A stretch of DNA of 30,555 nt from Betaproteobacteria bacterium LSUCC0117 (GTDB lineage: Bacteria; Pseudomonadota; Gammaproteobacteria; Burkholderiales; Burkholderiaceae_C), in contig JAUJFZ010000010.1 of the NCBI GenBank assembly GCA_030441535.1, positions 1 through 30,555 on the forward strand. Direction: 5' to 3'. The notes under the pieces are model-generated. The model did not search any database and had not been told where the DNA came from. It worked only from the letters and a program-made list of their open reading frames with translations. The position numbers were made by a program, and so were the translations under genes. This document shows positions 16,545 to 23,467 of the stretch, in pieces; positions within the stretch are counted from its first letter, which is position 1; the number at the start of each line of letters is the position of its first letter.

Positions 16545-16966
16545 AGGCGCCGTCTTTGGACGGATCGAATCAGCTGGACATCAAAAAATGTAGCATTCAT
16601 GGCGCAATTGTTGTGATCCGCTTCAAATGTCGATCCAACATAATTGAGATTTTTTAGTCTAGTTGTATTTCACTGCAAGCTCAATCTTCGCCTGATAACT
16701 CGGGTTCCTGGTTCATTACGCCACCTTTCCTCGTTTTTAAAAAACGCAAAGATAGCGGTGAACTCAAACGCGCTGACAAAAAATCTCGTATGTGAGTAGT
16801 TGTAGCAAATTCAACTCTCAGAAAAGGCACAAGCGTCAAAACTTCCAGTTGTCACTCGGTCGAGATCGAGGGTCACACGGCTTTGGTCTTTTTGGATTTG
16901 TAAATCTATACGCTTCTCGGCAACTTGTTCTTCAAATCAAAAAATCCATACACTTTTAGTGAACTC
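16545..16966. other. Non-coding stretch with a degenerate third copy of repeat sequence
   Basis: No gene is supported here. Bases 16813-16844 (AACTCTCAGAAAAGG, then CACAAGCGTCAAAACTT) closely match 17001-17032 inside the downstream 262-base repeat, and a shared GTGAACTCAAA occurs upstream of each. The match stops where the second arm of the repeat's palindrome would begin. It looks like a decayed or partial third copy of the same element. Confidence 0.6.
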
Positions 16967-17020
16967 AAAAACCGTCGTTTTTGACCAGTTGCGGCGTTTT
17001 GAACTCTCAGAAAGAGCACA

Positions 17021-17041
17021 AGCGTCAAAACTTTTGACGCT
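17021..17041. repeat. 21-base near-perfect palindrome inside repeat copy A
   Basis: AGCGTCAAAA and TTTTGACGCT are exact reverse complements separated by a single C. It is fully conserved at 21866-21886 in copy B although flanking bases differ. It could be a protein-binding site (recombinase or directionality factor) of the repeat element. It lacks the T run of a terminator. Confidence 0.7.
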
Positions 17042-17179
17042 TGATGTCCTAATAGTTCTAAATGTCTGATGTGCGCTAGCGCCTTGTAATTACTGACTAT
17101 GCTATATCTATACTACAACTGCGATTCTTGATCGACCAACTCATTGATTTATATAGAGAAAAGATAGCTGCTACCAGTG

Positions 17180-17224
17180 TTCACGCGGCAGGGGTCACAG
17201 GTTCGAACCCTGTACCACCCACCA
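17180..17224 (+). pseudogene. tRNA 3' half, probably tRNA-Val(CAC), attachment-site-like
   Basis: From 17180 the sequence reads as a tRNA from the anticodon loop onward: loop TTCACGC with CAC at 34-36, stem GGCAG, variable GGGTC, T stem ACAGG and CCTGT around TTCGAAC, acceptor ACCACCC, A73 and CCA. The preceding bases do not pair (CTGCC would be needed) and no GGGTGGT acceptor or D arm exists upstream, so this is not a working tRNA. The valine assignment rests on the CAC anticodon, the ACCACCC acceptor and A73. Confidence 0.75.
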
Positions 17225-17240
17225 GTAAAATCAAGCACTT

Positions 17241-17264
17241 ACAGCACCTTCGGGTGCTGTTTTT
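17241..17264 (+). terminator. Strong intrinsic terminator after the tRNA half
   Basis: ACAGCACC (17241-17248) and GGTGCTGT (17253-17260) form a perfect eight-pair stem with a TTCG tetraloop, followed by TTTTG. It lies 16 bases beyond the CCA end, as a genuine tRNA terminator would. Confidence 0.88.
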
Positions 17265-17743
17265 GTTTGGCGTGGGGAAAAGATGGGAAAAGTTGTCCGC
17301 CCTCTTGGTAGCTTTGCGGTCTAAAAGAGTCTTCAGCGATTCAAGCGCTGCGGACTTTTTTGAAGACAGATATCTGGGTTCAGTATGTCGACACCACCCC
17401 TGGCTACAAAGTTGATCGACTGGGGGAGATTATGGCGCTCAGCGCTGAGTTGCCTTGTTGGTCATTTCGGAAAAAGACAACCTAGCTCCGAGCTTGCTGA
17501 GCGCTCCCCAACAGTCCCGTGAGCTGTTCCTCAGTTTCCATGTGATCAGATTCGCCTCATATCGCACGCCGTTTCCTAAGGATGGCGCCCCACAATGGTG
17601 CTTGGTCGCATTCGTGCTGAATCACCAGCACGAAAACAGTGCGTCAATCACTCGGATTTTTGACTTACTTTTTATTTGTACGTGAAGAGTGATGCGGGAA
17701 ACCAAACACTGGTCAGTGGCATATCTTTTGCGTTGTAACGGGT
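17265..17743. other. Gap without a supported gene before the ATP-grasp gene
   Basis: About 480 bases lie between the terminator and the ATP-grasp start. Short open frames exist but their translations show no recognisable domain, signal peptide or membrane segment and lack ribosome sites. A frame around 17360-17480 reads in a vaguely protein-like way and might be a relic, but I cannot support it. The promoter of the Anbu cluster presumably lies near its right end. Confidence 0.5.
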
Positions 17744-19183
17744 ATGACCGCTGCACCTGATCCCTCCGTTTTTTACGATGAATTGCTCACAAGCTACGAA
17801 GCGACGCTGACGGCTCGGCCGCACGCAATGGGATTTTTTGATTGGTTCCAAAAGCAGGGCGTTGAAGCGCTGGCTTCTGGTCGTCAGGATGCTGATTTGC
17901 TTTTTCGCCGGGTGGGGATCACATTCAACGTCTACGGGGATCAAGAAGGGGCAGAGCGGCTGATTCCTTTCGATTTAATCCCACGAATTCTGACCGCGGC
18001 AGAATGGGCGACCCTTGAGCGCGGATTGGCGCAAAGGGTCAACGCCTTGAATGCCTTCTTGCAGGACATCTACCATGATCAACGAATCATTGAAGAGAAA
18101 ATCGTACCTGCCGATCTGATATATAAAAACTCCCAATACCGACCGGAATTGCACGGCGTCAAACTTCCTCATGACGTTTGGGCTCAAATTAGTGGCATCG
18201 ATATTGTGCGCGCGGAGAAGGGAGAGTTTTACGTCTTAGAGGATAACCTGCGAGTTCCCTCCGGCGTGTCCTACATGATCGAGGATAGGAAGGTCATGAT
18301 GCGACTTTTCCCTGAAATATTTGCCAGTAATTCAGTCGCGCCCGTCGAGCACTATCCTGACCTTTTGCTAGAGCATCTGCGCTCAATCGCGCCCGTAGGC
18401 GTTGAGAATCCAACGGTCGTCGTCCTAACGCCTGGCATGTACAACAGCGCGTACTTCGAGCATGCGTACCTTGCGCAGCAAATGGGCGTGGAGTTGGTCG
18501 AGGGCAGGGATTTATTTGTGTCAGAGGAGCGCGTCTTTGCGAAGACGACGCGCGGTCCAAGGCGAATCGATGTCATCTACAGGCGCATTGATGATGACTT
18601 TCTAGATCCCCTCGTGTTCAGACCCGAATCGACACTTGGGGTCCCCGGGCTCGTCAGCGCGGTTCGCGCTGGTCGCGTGACCGTAAGCAACGCGATCGGA
18701 ACCGGAATTGCAGATGACAAGGCGGTATACCCGTTTGTACCGGAAATGATCCGCTTTTATTTGTCGGAGGAGCCGATCTTAAAAAACGTGCCAACCTACC
18801 TGTGTAGAAGACCTGATGAGCTTACTTACGTATTGGCTAATCTCCCTGAGCTCGTCGTGAAAGAAACTCATGGTGCCGGTGGTTACGGCATGCTGATTGG
18901 ACCTAGAGCGACGAAGGTCGAAATCGAGTCGTTTCGTCAACGCATCATCGCGAGCCCAGAAACTTACATTGCGCAACCAACACTGGCGCTCTCGACCTGT
19001 CCCACAATGGTGGGCGACGGGATAGCGCCGCGTCATGTTGATTTGCGCCCCTTTGTTTTGAGCGGTGAGAAGCTCTCAATGGTTCCTGGCGGACTGACGC
19101 GAGTGGCACTGAAAGCTGGCTCACTCGTCGTGAACTCGTCACAGGGCGGTGGAACGAAAGATACGTGGGTGCTCCATGCTTAG
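17744..19183 (+). CDS. Circularly permuted ATP-grasp type 2 protein (Anbu cluster)
   Basis: This 479-residue protein is a circularly permuted ATP-grasp (formerly DUF404/DUF407), a fold that usually forms amide bonds using ATP. Recognisable segments are FYVLEDNLRVPSGVSYMIED, with the usual ENxRxPSG core, then VVKETHGAGGYGMLIGP and RHVDLRPFVL, and a C-terminal VNSSQGGGTKDTWVL. It is the first gene of a four-gene set also encoding an alpha-E protein, a transglutaminase-like protease and the Anbu peptidase, a combination known from many proteobacteria and suspected to make and remove a peptide or amide tag. The substrate is unknown. It overlaps the next gene by eight bases (ATGCTTAG). Confidence 0.92.
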   Translation: MTAAPDPSVFYDELLTSYEATLTARPHAMGFFDWFQKQGVEALASGRQDADLLFRRVGITFNVYGDQEGAERLIPFDLIPRILTAAEWATLERGLAQRVNALNAFLQDIYHDQRIIEEKIVPADLIYKNSQYRPELHGVKLPHDVWAQISGIDIVRAEKGEFYVLEDNLRVPSGVSYMIEDRKVMMRLFPEIFASNSVAPVEHYPDLLLEHLRSIAPVGVENPTVVVLTPGMYNSAYFEHAYLAQQMGVELVEGRDLFVSEERVFAKTTRGPRRIDVIYRRIDDDFLDPLVFRPESTLGVPGLVSAVRAGRVTVSNAIGTGIADDKAVYPFVPEMIRFYLSEEPILKNVPTYLCRRPDELTYVLANLPELVVKETHGAGGYGMLIGPRATKVEIESFRQRIIASPETYIAQPTLALSTCPTMVGDGIAPRHVDLRPFVLSGEKLSMVPGGLTRVALKAGSLVVNSSQGGGTKDTWVLHA

Positions 19184-20123
19184 TCGTCTTGCAGATAACC
19201 TGTATTGGATGTCACGTTATATGGAGCGAGCCGAAAATACGGCCCGGATGCTAGATGTCCAGCATCAATCAGGGATGCTCCCGGGCGGTAACGCGCAAGT
19301 TCTTGGGCAATGGACCGCCGTACTTCGACGGTCCGATTTAGAGAGTGCCTACTTTCAGCGGTACAGCGAGATTACCTCTCGTAGCGTCTTAACTTTTTTG
19401 GTCGCAGATGAGGGAAACCCTTTTAGTCTGGTTAGCTGTATCAGCGCAGTTCGTGAGAATGCGAAGGCCGTTCGTGTGGTCCTCGCGCCTGAATTATGGG
19501 AGTCGATCAATTCAACCTGGATGGAGTTTCGTACGCGGGTTGTCCGATCTGATTGGCAAAGAGATCCAAGCAAATTGTTTGAGTGGATTAAGCTGCAATC
19601 GCATCTGTTTCGTGGCGCGATGATAGGCACCATGTTGCGAGATGAAGCCTACTATTTCAGTCGAATCGGTACCTTTGTTGAACGGGCAGACAATACGGCG
19701 CGATTATTGGATGTCAAATATGTTGCCCTTGAGGCAACGCCAACGCCTAGCTCGGGGTCTGCAGACTACTATTTCTGGGTATCCGTTCTGCGGTCTGTTT
19801 CTGCTTTTGAAATCTACCGAAAAGTCTATCGTGATGCCATTACGCCCATGCGCATTGCAGGTCTCCTAATCCAGCATGCACAAATGCCGCGCTCATTACT
19901 AGCCTGCATGAATGAGTTGGTCGCCAACATTGAAAAGGTTGCGACTTCAACAGATTCAGAAGCGCTCAGGCAGGCCGGGAAAATGCGTGCTGATATCGCT
20001 TACACGAGCCTCGCTGACTACCGTGAAGAGCAAGTGCATTTGTTCTTGCAACGTTTCCTCGTAGAAATTAACTCGCTTGCGTCCACGGTGAGTAATGAAT
20101 TCTTGCTTCCGATCAACGTTTAG
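19176..20123 (+). CDS. Alpha-E domain protein (Anbu cluster)
   Basis: This 315-residue, mainly helical protein of the alpha-E family (formerly DUF403) starts MLSRLADNLYWMSRYMERAE, the family's hallmark opening. That fixes the start at the ATG inside the previous stop codon rather than at an earlier ATG at 19149, which would add nine residues. A second ERADNTARLLDVKY block near the middle repeats the ERAENTARMLDV of the N-terminus, as expected for the internally duplicated fold. The biochemical role is unknown. It nearly always travels with the permuted ATP-grasp and is probably its partner. Confidence 0.92.
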   Translation: MLSRLADNLYWMSRYMERAENTARMLDVQHQSGMLPGGNAQVLGQWTAVLRRSDLESAYFQRYSEITSRSVLTFLVADEGNPFSLVSCISAVRENAKAVRVVLAPELWESINSTWMEFRTRVVRSDWQRDPSKLFEWIKLQSHLFRGAMIGTMLRDEAYYFSRIGTFVERADNTARLLDVKYVALEATPTPSSGSADYYFWVSVLRSVSAFEIYRKVYRDAITPMRIAGLLIQHAQMPRSLLACMNELVANIEKVATSTDSEALRQAGKMRADIAYTSLADYREEQVHLFLQRFLVEINSLASTVSNEFLLPINV

Positions 20124-20134
20124 AGCATCACATT

Positions 20135-20938
20135 ATGCGAATCACTATTCAGCACCAAACTCGTTACGACTATTCAGAGTTCACCCAGTACGCAATACAA
20201 CGCATCTATTTGACGCCGCGTGATGATGCGCATAGTCGTGTATTACGGTGGGAGATAACTGGTGATGGCGAGTTATCGCACCGACGCGATGCATTTGGAA
20301 ATGTAATGAGCACACTGGTTACAACCAAGCCAACGCAGCACGTGACTATTGGTGTGCAAGGTCAGGTGGAGTCCATGCGTTCGCCTTATTCATCCGAGGG
20401 CTTGCACTTATTCCCACAAACATATGGCGAACTGCCAGTCGGTGTGTTTTTACGTCCAACGTCTTTGACCCTCGCAACACCTGAAATGACAGCCTTCGCC
20501 AGAGCTCACATCAGTGTTGAAAGCCAGCCGCGTGATTTGATTCGATTGGCTGAGGTGATTGAGGATCGCTTAATTTATACGCCTGGCGCGACGTTAGTTT
20601 CTACATCAGCTGCAGATGCTTGGCAACGAGATGCGGGGGTGTGTCAGGATCATGCCCATGTGATGCTTGCGCTCTGTCGAAGCGCGGGCCTTCCCGCGCG
20701 TTATGTAAGCGGTTATTTATCGGGAGATCAGAAAGCCAGTGATGCAACGCACGCCTGGGTTGATGTATGGCTGGATGGCGTATGGCAGTCGGTCGATGTG
20801 ACGCACCGGTGCTTCACCGGCGAGCGTTGGTTGAGACTTGCGGTTGGGCATGACTACAACGCCGTATCGCCTATCCGTGGCGTTCGCAGCGGCGGTGGGG
20901 AAGAGACGATGCAGATCGAGGTCTCTGTCCACCATTGA
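20135..20938 (+). CDS. Transglutaminase-like cysteine protease (Anbu cluster)
   Basis: This 267-residue protein has an N-terminal beta region (residues 1-110, beginning MRITIQHQTRYDY as in the family) and a transglutaminase-like catalytic domain. The triad is visible as C170 in AGVCQDHAHVML, H206 in ATHAWVDVW, and D221 in VDVTHR. The third motif is DVTHR where DPTNR is common, a minor departure that keeps the Asp. Bacterial members are usually proteases or amidases rather than cross-linking enzymes. No signal peptide is seen, so it acts in the cytoplasm with its neighbours. The gene starts 11 bases after the alpha-E gene. Confidence 0.92.
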   Translation: MRITIQHQTRYDYSEFTQYAIQRIYLTPRDDAHSRVLRWEITGDGELSHRRDAFGNVMSTLVTTKPTQHVTIGVQGQVESMRSPYSSEGLHLFPQTYGELPVGVFLRPTSLTLATPEMTAFARAHISVESQPRDLIRLAEVIEDRLIYTPGATLVSTSAADAWQRDAGVCQDHAHVMLALCRSAGLPARYVSGYLSGDQKASDATHAWVDVWLDGVWQSVDVTHRCFTGERWLRLAVGHDYNAVSPIRGVRSGGGEETMQIEVSVHH

Positions 20939-20985
20939 TTAATCCTTCTAGAATGCCAAGGTTTCAGTTAGTGTATTGATACGTT

Positions 20986-21729
20986 ATGACCTATTGTGTT
21001 GCTACCAAAGTCCAAGACGGCCTGGTATTTTTGTCCGACTCCCGTACCAACGCGGGTATTGACCAGGTCTCGACCTTTAGAAAAACGACTCTGTTCCAAC
21101 GCGAGGGCGAGTGCGTTGTGGTTCTCATGTCAGCAGGCAACCTTGCAATCACTCAAAGTGTCCAAGAAATTTTGAGGACAGCGCCTGAGGAATCTTCTGT
21201 TTTGTCTGCCGGCAATATGTTTGAAGCGGCCTCTCGAGTGGGGGCAGCCGTGCGAGAGGTTTATGCGCGGGATGACGAGGTTTTCAAAGCAATGGGTATC
21301 GATTTCAATTGCAGCTTTATCCTTGGCGGCCAGATTAAGGGTGAAGGATGTCGTTTATTCCACATTTACGCGGCGGGTAATTTCATCGAGGCCCAGGCTG
21401 AGAGTCCTTACTTTCAAATTGGTGAGGCGAAGTACGGGAAGCCGATCCTTGATCGGGTTATCGAGCCAGAAACTTCGTTAGATGATGCCGTTAAGTGCGC
21501 CCTAATCTCAATGGATTCGACGCTCAAGTCGAACATATCGGTCGGTCTACCGCTCGACTTGCTCGTCTACCAAGTCAACGATCTCTCGGTCAAGTACCAC
21601 GTATCTATTGCCGAGGATGACCCTTACTTTATGGCCGTTCGCAGTGGCTGGAGTGAGCGCATACGTGAGGCTTTTCAAACGATGCCACCGATCAATTTAG
21701 AGAGCCGTCGATATTCCTCTGCAAGTTAA
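20986..21729 (+). CDS. Anbu, proteasome-related peptidase
   Basis: This 247-residue Ntn-hydrolase of the Anbu family (ancestral beta subunit) is a relative of HslV and the proteasome beta subunit. It begins MTYCVATKVQDGLVFLSDSR, so removal of Met would expose Thr2 as the N-terminal nucleophile. SDSRTNAGIDQ carries the conserved Asp, and Lys33 in FRKTTLF corresponds to the active-site Lys of the fold. Anbu proteins form open helical assemblies rather than closed rings, and their substrates are unknown. It closes the ATP-grasp, alpha-E, transglutaminase set with a 47-base gap, so it may have its own promoter. No ATPase partner such as HslU is nearby. Confidence 0.93.
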   Translation: MTYCVATKVQDGLVFLSDSRTNAGIDQVSTFRKTTLFQREGECVVVLMSAGNLAITQSVQEILRTAPEESSVLSAGNMFEAASRVGAAVREVYARDDEVFKAMGIDFNCSFILGGQIKGEGCRLFHIYAAGNFIEAQAESPYFQIGEAKYGKPILDRVIEPETSLDDAVKCALISMDSTLKSNISVGLPLDLLVYQVNDLSVKYHVSIAEDDPYFMAVRSGWSERIREAFQTMPPINLESRRYSSAS

Positions 21730-21865
21730 AAATTACCTAAGCGATGGCTCTCCCGATTTGCTATTTTTAAAAGTATGCAAGAAGAGGGATCAACTTGAAT
21801 CCATGCGACGAAAAAACCGTCGTTTTTGACTAGTTGCGGCGTTTCCACCCCTCAGAAAAAGCACA

Positions 21866-21886
21866 AGCGTCAAAACTTTTGACGCT
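21866..21886. repeat. 21-base palindrome inside repeat copy B
   Basis: Identical to the palindrome at 17021-17041: arms AGCGTCAAAA and TTTTGACGCT with a one-base centre. Its conservation between otherwise diverged copies suggests selection or recent spread. Confidence 0.7.
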
Positions 21887-22024
21887 TGATGTCCTAATAG
21901 TTCTAAATGTCTGATGTGCGCTAGTGCCTTGTAATTACTGACTATGCTACAGCTATACTACAATTGCGATTTACTGTCGCCTAACCTGTTGATTTATATA
22001 GAGAAAAGCTAGCTGCTACCAGTG

Positions 22025-22069
22025 TTCACACGGCAGGGGTCACAGGTTCGAACCCTGTACCACCCACCA
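22025..22069 (+). pseudogene. tRNA 3' half, probably tRNA-Val(CAC), second copy
   Basis: Same layout as 17180-17224: loop TTCACAC (anticodon CAC, A37), GGCAG, GGGTC, intact T arm, ACCACCC, A and CCA. It differs by one base in the anticodon loop and here matches a plausible functional loop. The 5' half is absent, so it cannot fold into a tRNA. Breaks at the anticodon loop are typical of integrase crossover sites in tRNA genes. Confidence 0.75.
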
Positions 22070-22089
22070 GTAATTAGTTAAATAAATCA

Positions 22090-22121
22090 AGCACTTAGGA
22101 GCAATCTTAGGTGCTTTTTTT
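22090..22121 (+). terminator. Intrinsic terminator after tRNA half, copy B
   Basis: AGCACTTAGGA (22090-22100) pairs with TCTTAGGTGCT (22105-22115) through nine standard pairs and two G-T pairs, with a GCAA tetraloop and seven T. The preceding bases AATCAAGCACTTA are shared with the region after copy A, so the terminators share an origin but have diverged. Confidence 0.85.
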
Positions 22122-22270
22122 ACGCCCAAAAGTAGTATGAACACGCTTTACTACTATTGTTATGTTTCGAGTTTGGTTTTGTTAGGTTTCGGCGAGAATT
22201 CGCTGATTGATGAATCGCATCGAATTTGCCTGCACATTTCGGGGAAATGCAAGTGCTTGGTAATTGAGAG

Positions 22271-22435
22271 ATGCAAACTCTGCGTAATGCCCGCCTATTG
22301 GGACGTCTAGTCATCTTATGGCTGGTGCTGTCTTTGGGAATTGCTGTGGCATCGCCGCTGTTGATGCCTGTCTCGATAGATGTCGTGTGCTCTGCTTCTG
22401 GCGCAGCAATTGTTTTTCATGACGACGTGTTATGA
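22271..22435 (+). pseudogene. Truncated DUF2946-like protein, N-terminal 54 residues
   Basis: This short frame encodes MQTLRNARLLGRLVILWLVL, then SLGIAVASPLLMP and VVCSASGAAIVFHDD, and stops. Charged start, one hydrophobic helix, ASPL and VCSxxGA are the opening pattern of DUF2946 proteins, small membrane or periplasmic proteins of 110-135 residues that end in a Cys/His-rich part with HxxCxxC-like motifs. Here the stop comes where that part should begin, and the next bases have no long open frame. It is therefore probably a decayed remnant. A purine-rich GAGAG lies directly before the ATG, so expression of the short form is not excluded. Confidence 0.5.
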
Positions 22436-22471
22436 CGCAGCAACCCCAGTGGCTTGCAGTGCTCTTTTTGC

Positions 22472-22501
22472 TTGACAATACTCAAAAATATAAGCTATAC
22501 C
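22472..22501 (+). promoter_or_regulatory. Candidate sigma-70 promoter of the chaperone-protease operon
   Basis: TTGACA at 22472-22477 is a perfect -35 box. TATACC at 22496-22501 after 18 bases is a fair -10 box in an AT-rich run. Transcription would start about 30 bases before the GTG at 22540, whose ribosome site GGAG is at 22530-22533. No heat-shock sigma-32 or CIRCE-like sequence is seen. Confidence 0.5.
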
Positions 22502-22539
22502 GTTCTTGAAGGCGTTTTATCAGTTAACCGGAGTGGACC

Positions 22540-23466
22540 GTGGACGACCAGCTAAAGGAAACAGAGGAAGCGAGTCCTCATAGGGCAACTGTGACTCAGG
22601 AAGCCTCCACCGTCGGTGATGCTGAGACGCTGCGTCCTGCGCGCAACGGCCGAACGTCGCCAAAATTGCTCAGAGCGCTGCTGGTGGGGGGCATTGGTAT
22701 CTTTTTACTCACCCTTTTGGCGGCGATTGTTCCAGCAACAGGACTCACGCAAAGAAGTCCGGATGCCTCTCCCCAACTAGTCTGGGTGGTACTGATTGGA
22801 TCGATGCTGATTGCAGTCATTAGCTTGGGTATAAATTTTTGGCTTTATTACGTAAGAGCGATGTTGCTGAAAGACGGGCCGGCCTTAGTCCCCGAAAAGT
22901 GGGGCGTACTCTTAGCCGACCTGAGTTTTGAAACTGCAAAATCCAGAGAAGACATAAGTGAGAGCGCTCAGGCCCTGCTTCGGGCCTCAGGTAAACAAGA
23001 TGCACGCTTAGAAGGGCTTCTTGAAAGTTTCCTGACACTTCAGCAGGCAATTTCTAATCGAGATGATGAAATCAAGAGATTGAGAAAAGGCTACGATGGG
23101 AAGGTGTTCAAACGCTTCCTACTCAGATTTATCAAAGCATCCATAGCGATAAATGAAATTAAAGATGGGGCTAAGAATTCAGATCAATTTCAAAATCTTT
23201 CTTATGTCGCAAGGCTTCTTGAAAACGCATTAGAAGAATGTGCTGTAACGGAACTAAAACCAGAACTTAACACAGATTACAGGAAATTGGGCGCAGAGGT
23301 TGCGGACGGACCTGAAATAGTTATTACCGAAGATGATACGTTGAATTTTAAAATAGCAGAGATAAAAACCCCCGCTTATGTTATTGAAGGTGAGGGGGGA
23401 TACGAAGTACTGATTCCGGCTACAGTTGTTATATACAAATCGCGCAATCAAAATGAAGGTGAATAA
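22540..23466 (+). CDS. Membrane-anchored GrpE-like protein
   Basis: This gene encodes 308 residues starting at GTG, with GGAG seven bases upstream. Residues 1-44 are polar, 46-66 and 80-105 are membrane segments, about 155-185 is a charged coiled coil (RDDEIKRLRKGYD), and 186-302 resembles a GrpE core: LLRFIKASIAINEI, then FQNLSYVARLLENALEECAV, and a beta-rich end with VADGPEI, TPAYVIEGEGGYEVLIPATVVIY. GrpE proteins speed ADP release from Hsp70, and the next gene is an Hsp70, separated by one base. Normal GrpE has no membrane segments, so this seems a dedicated exchange factor tethered to the membrane with its working part in the cytoplasm. The GrpE assignment is by pattern and context and is less certain than the Hsp70. 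Confidence 0.7.
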   Translation: MDDQLKETEEASPHRATVTQEASTVGDAETLRPARNGRTSPKLLRALLVGGIGIFLLTLLAAIVPATGLTQRSPDASPQLVWVVLIGSMLIAVISLGINFWLYYVRAMLLKDGPALVPEKWGVLLADLSFETAKSREDISESAQALLRASGKQDARLEGLLESFLTLQQAISNRDDEIKRLRKGYDGKVFKRFLLRFIKASIAINEIKDGAKNSDQFQNLSYVARLLENALEECAVTELKPELNTDYRKLGAEVADGPEIVITEDDTLNFKIAEIKTPAYVIEGEGGYEVLIPATVVIYKSRNQNEGE

Positions 23467-23467
23467 A

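Larger units (their letters stand above)
16967..17228 (+). repeat. 262-base direct repeat, copy A, ending in a tRNA 3' half
   Basis: This segment matches 21812-22073 over its full 262 bases without gaps, with about 22 mismatches by eye (about 92 percent identity), clustered in two short patches. It begins with a small AAAAAC/GTTTTT inverted repeat, contains a 21-base palindrome, and ends with 45 bases having the form of a tRNA from the anticodon loop to CCA. The two copies enclose 4.6 kb carrying the Anbu gene cluster. Confidence 0.9.
21812..22073 (+). repeat. 262-base direct repeat, copy B, ending in a tRNA 3' half
   Basis: Gapless partner of 16967-17228, in the same orientation, about 4.85 kb to the right. 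The palindrome and the tRNA portion are the best-conserved parts. The accessory, AT-rich region begins after this copy, whereas copy A stands before the Anbu cluster. The two together look like end junctions of integrated elements or two insertions of one small element. Confidence 0.9.

Noticed and set aside
17180..17224. Complete tRNA gene at the repeat ends
   Set aside because: The anticodon 5' stem, D arm and 5' acceptor strand are absent in both copies, so only the 3' half exists.
17128..17415. Open frame of 95 codons overlapping the tRNA half and terminator
   Set aside because: It reads through the tRNA sequence and the intrinsic terminator and has no domain or ribosome site.
17455..17685. 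Open frame of 76 codons before the ATP-grasp gene
   Set aside because: No ribosome site, no domain and no membrane segment.
16967..22073. CRISPR array
   Set aside because: Only two long repeats 4.8 kb apart, no short regularly spaced repeats and no cas genes.
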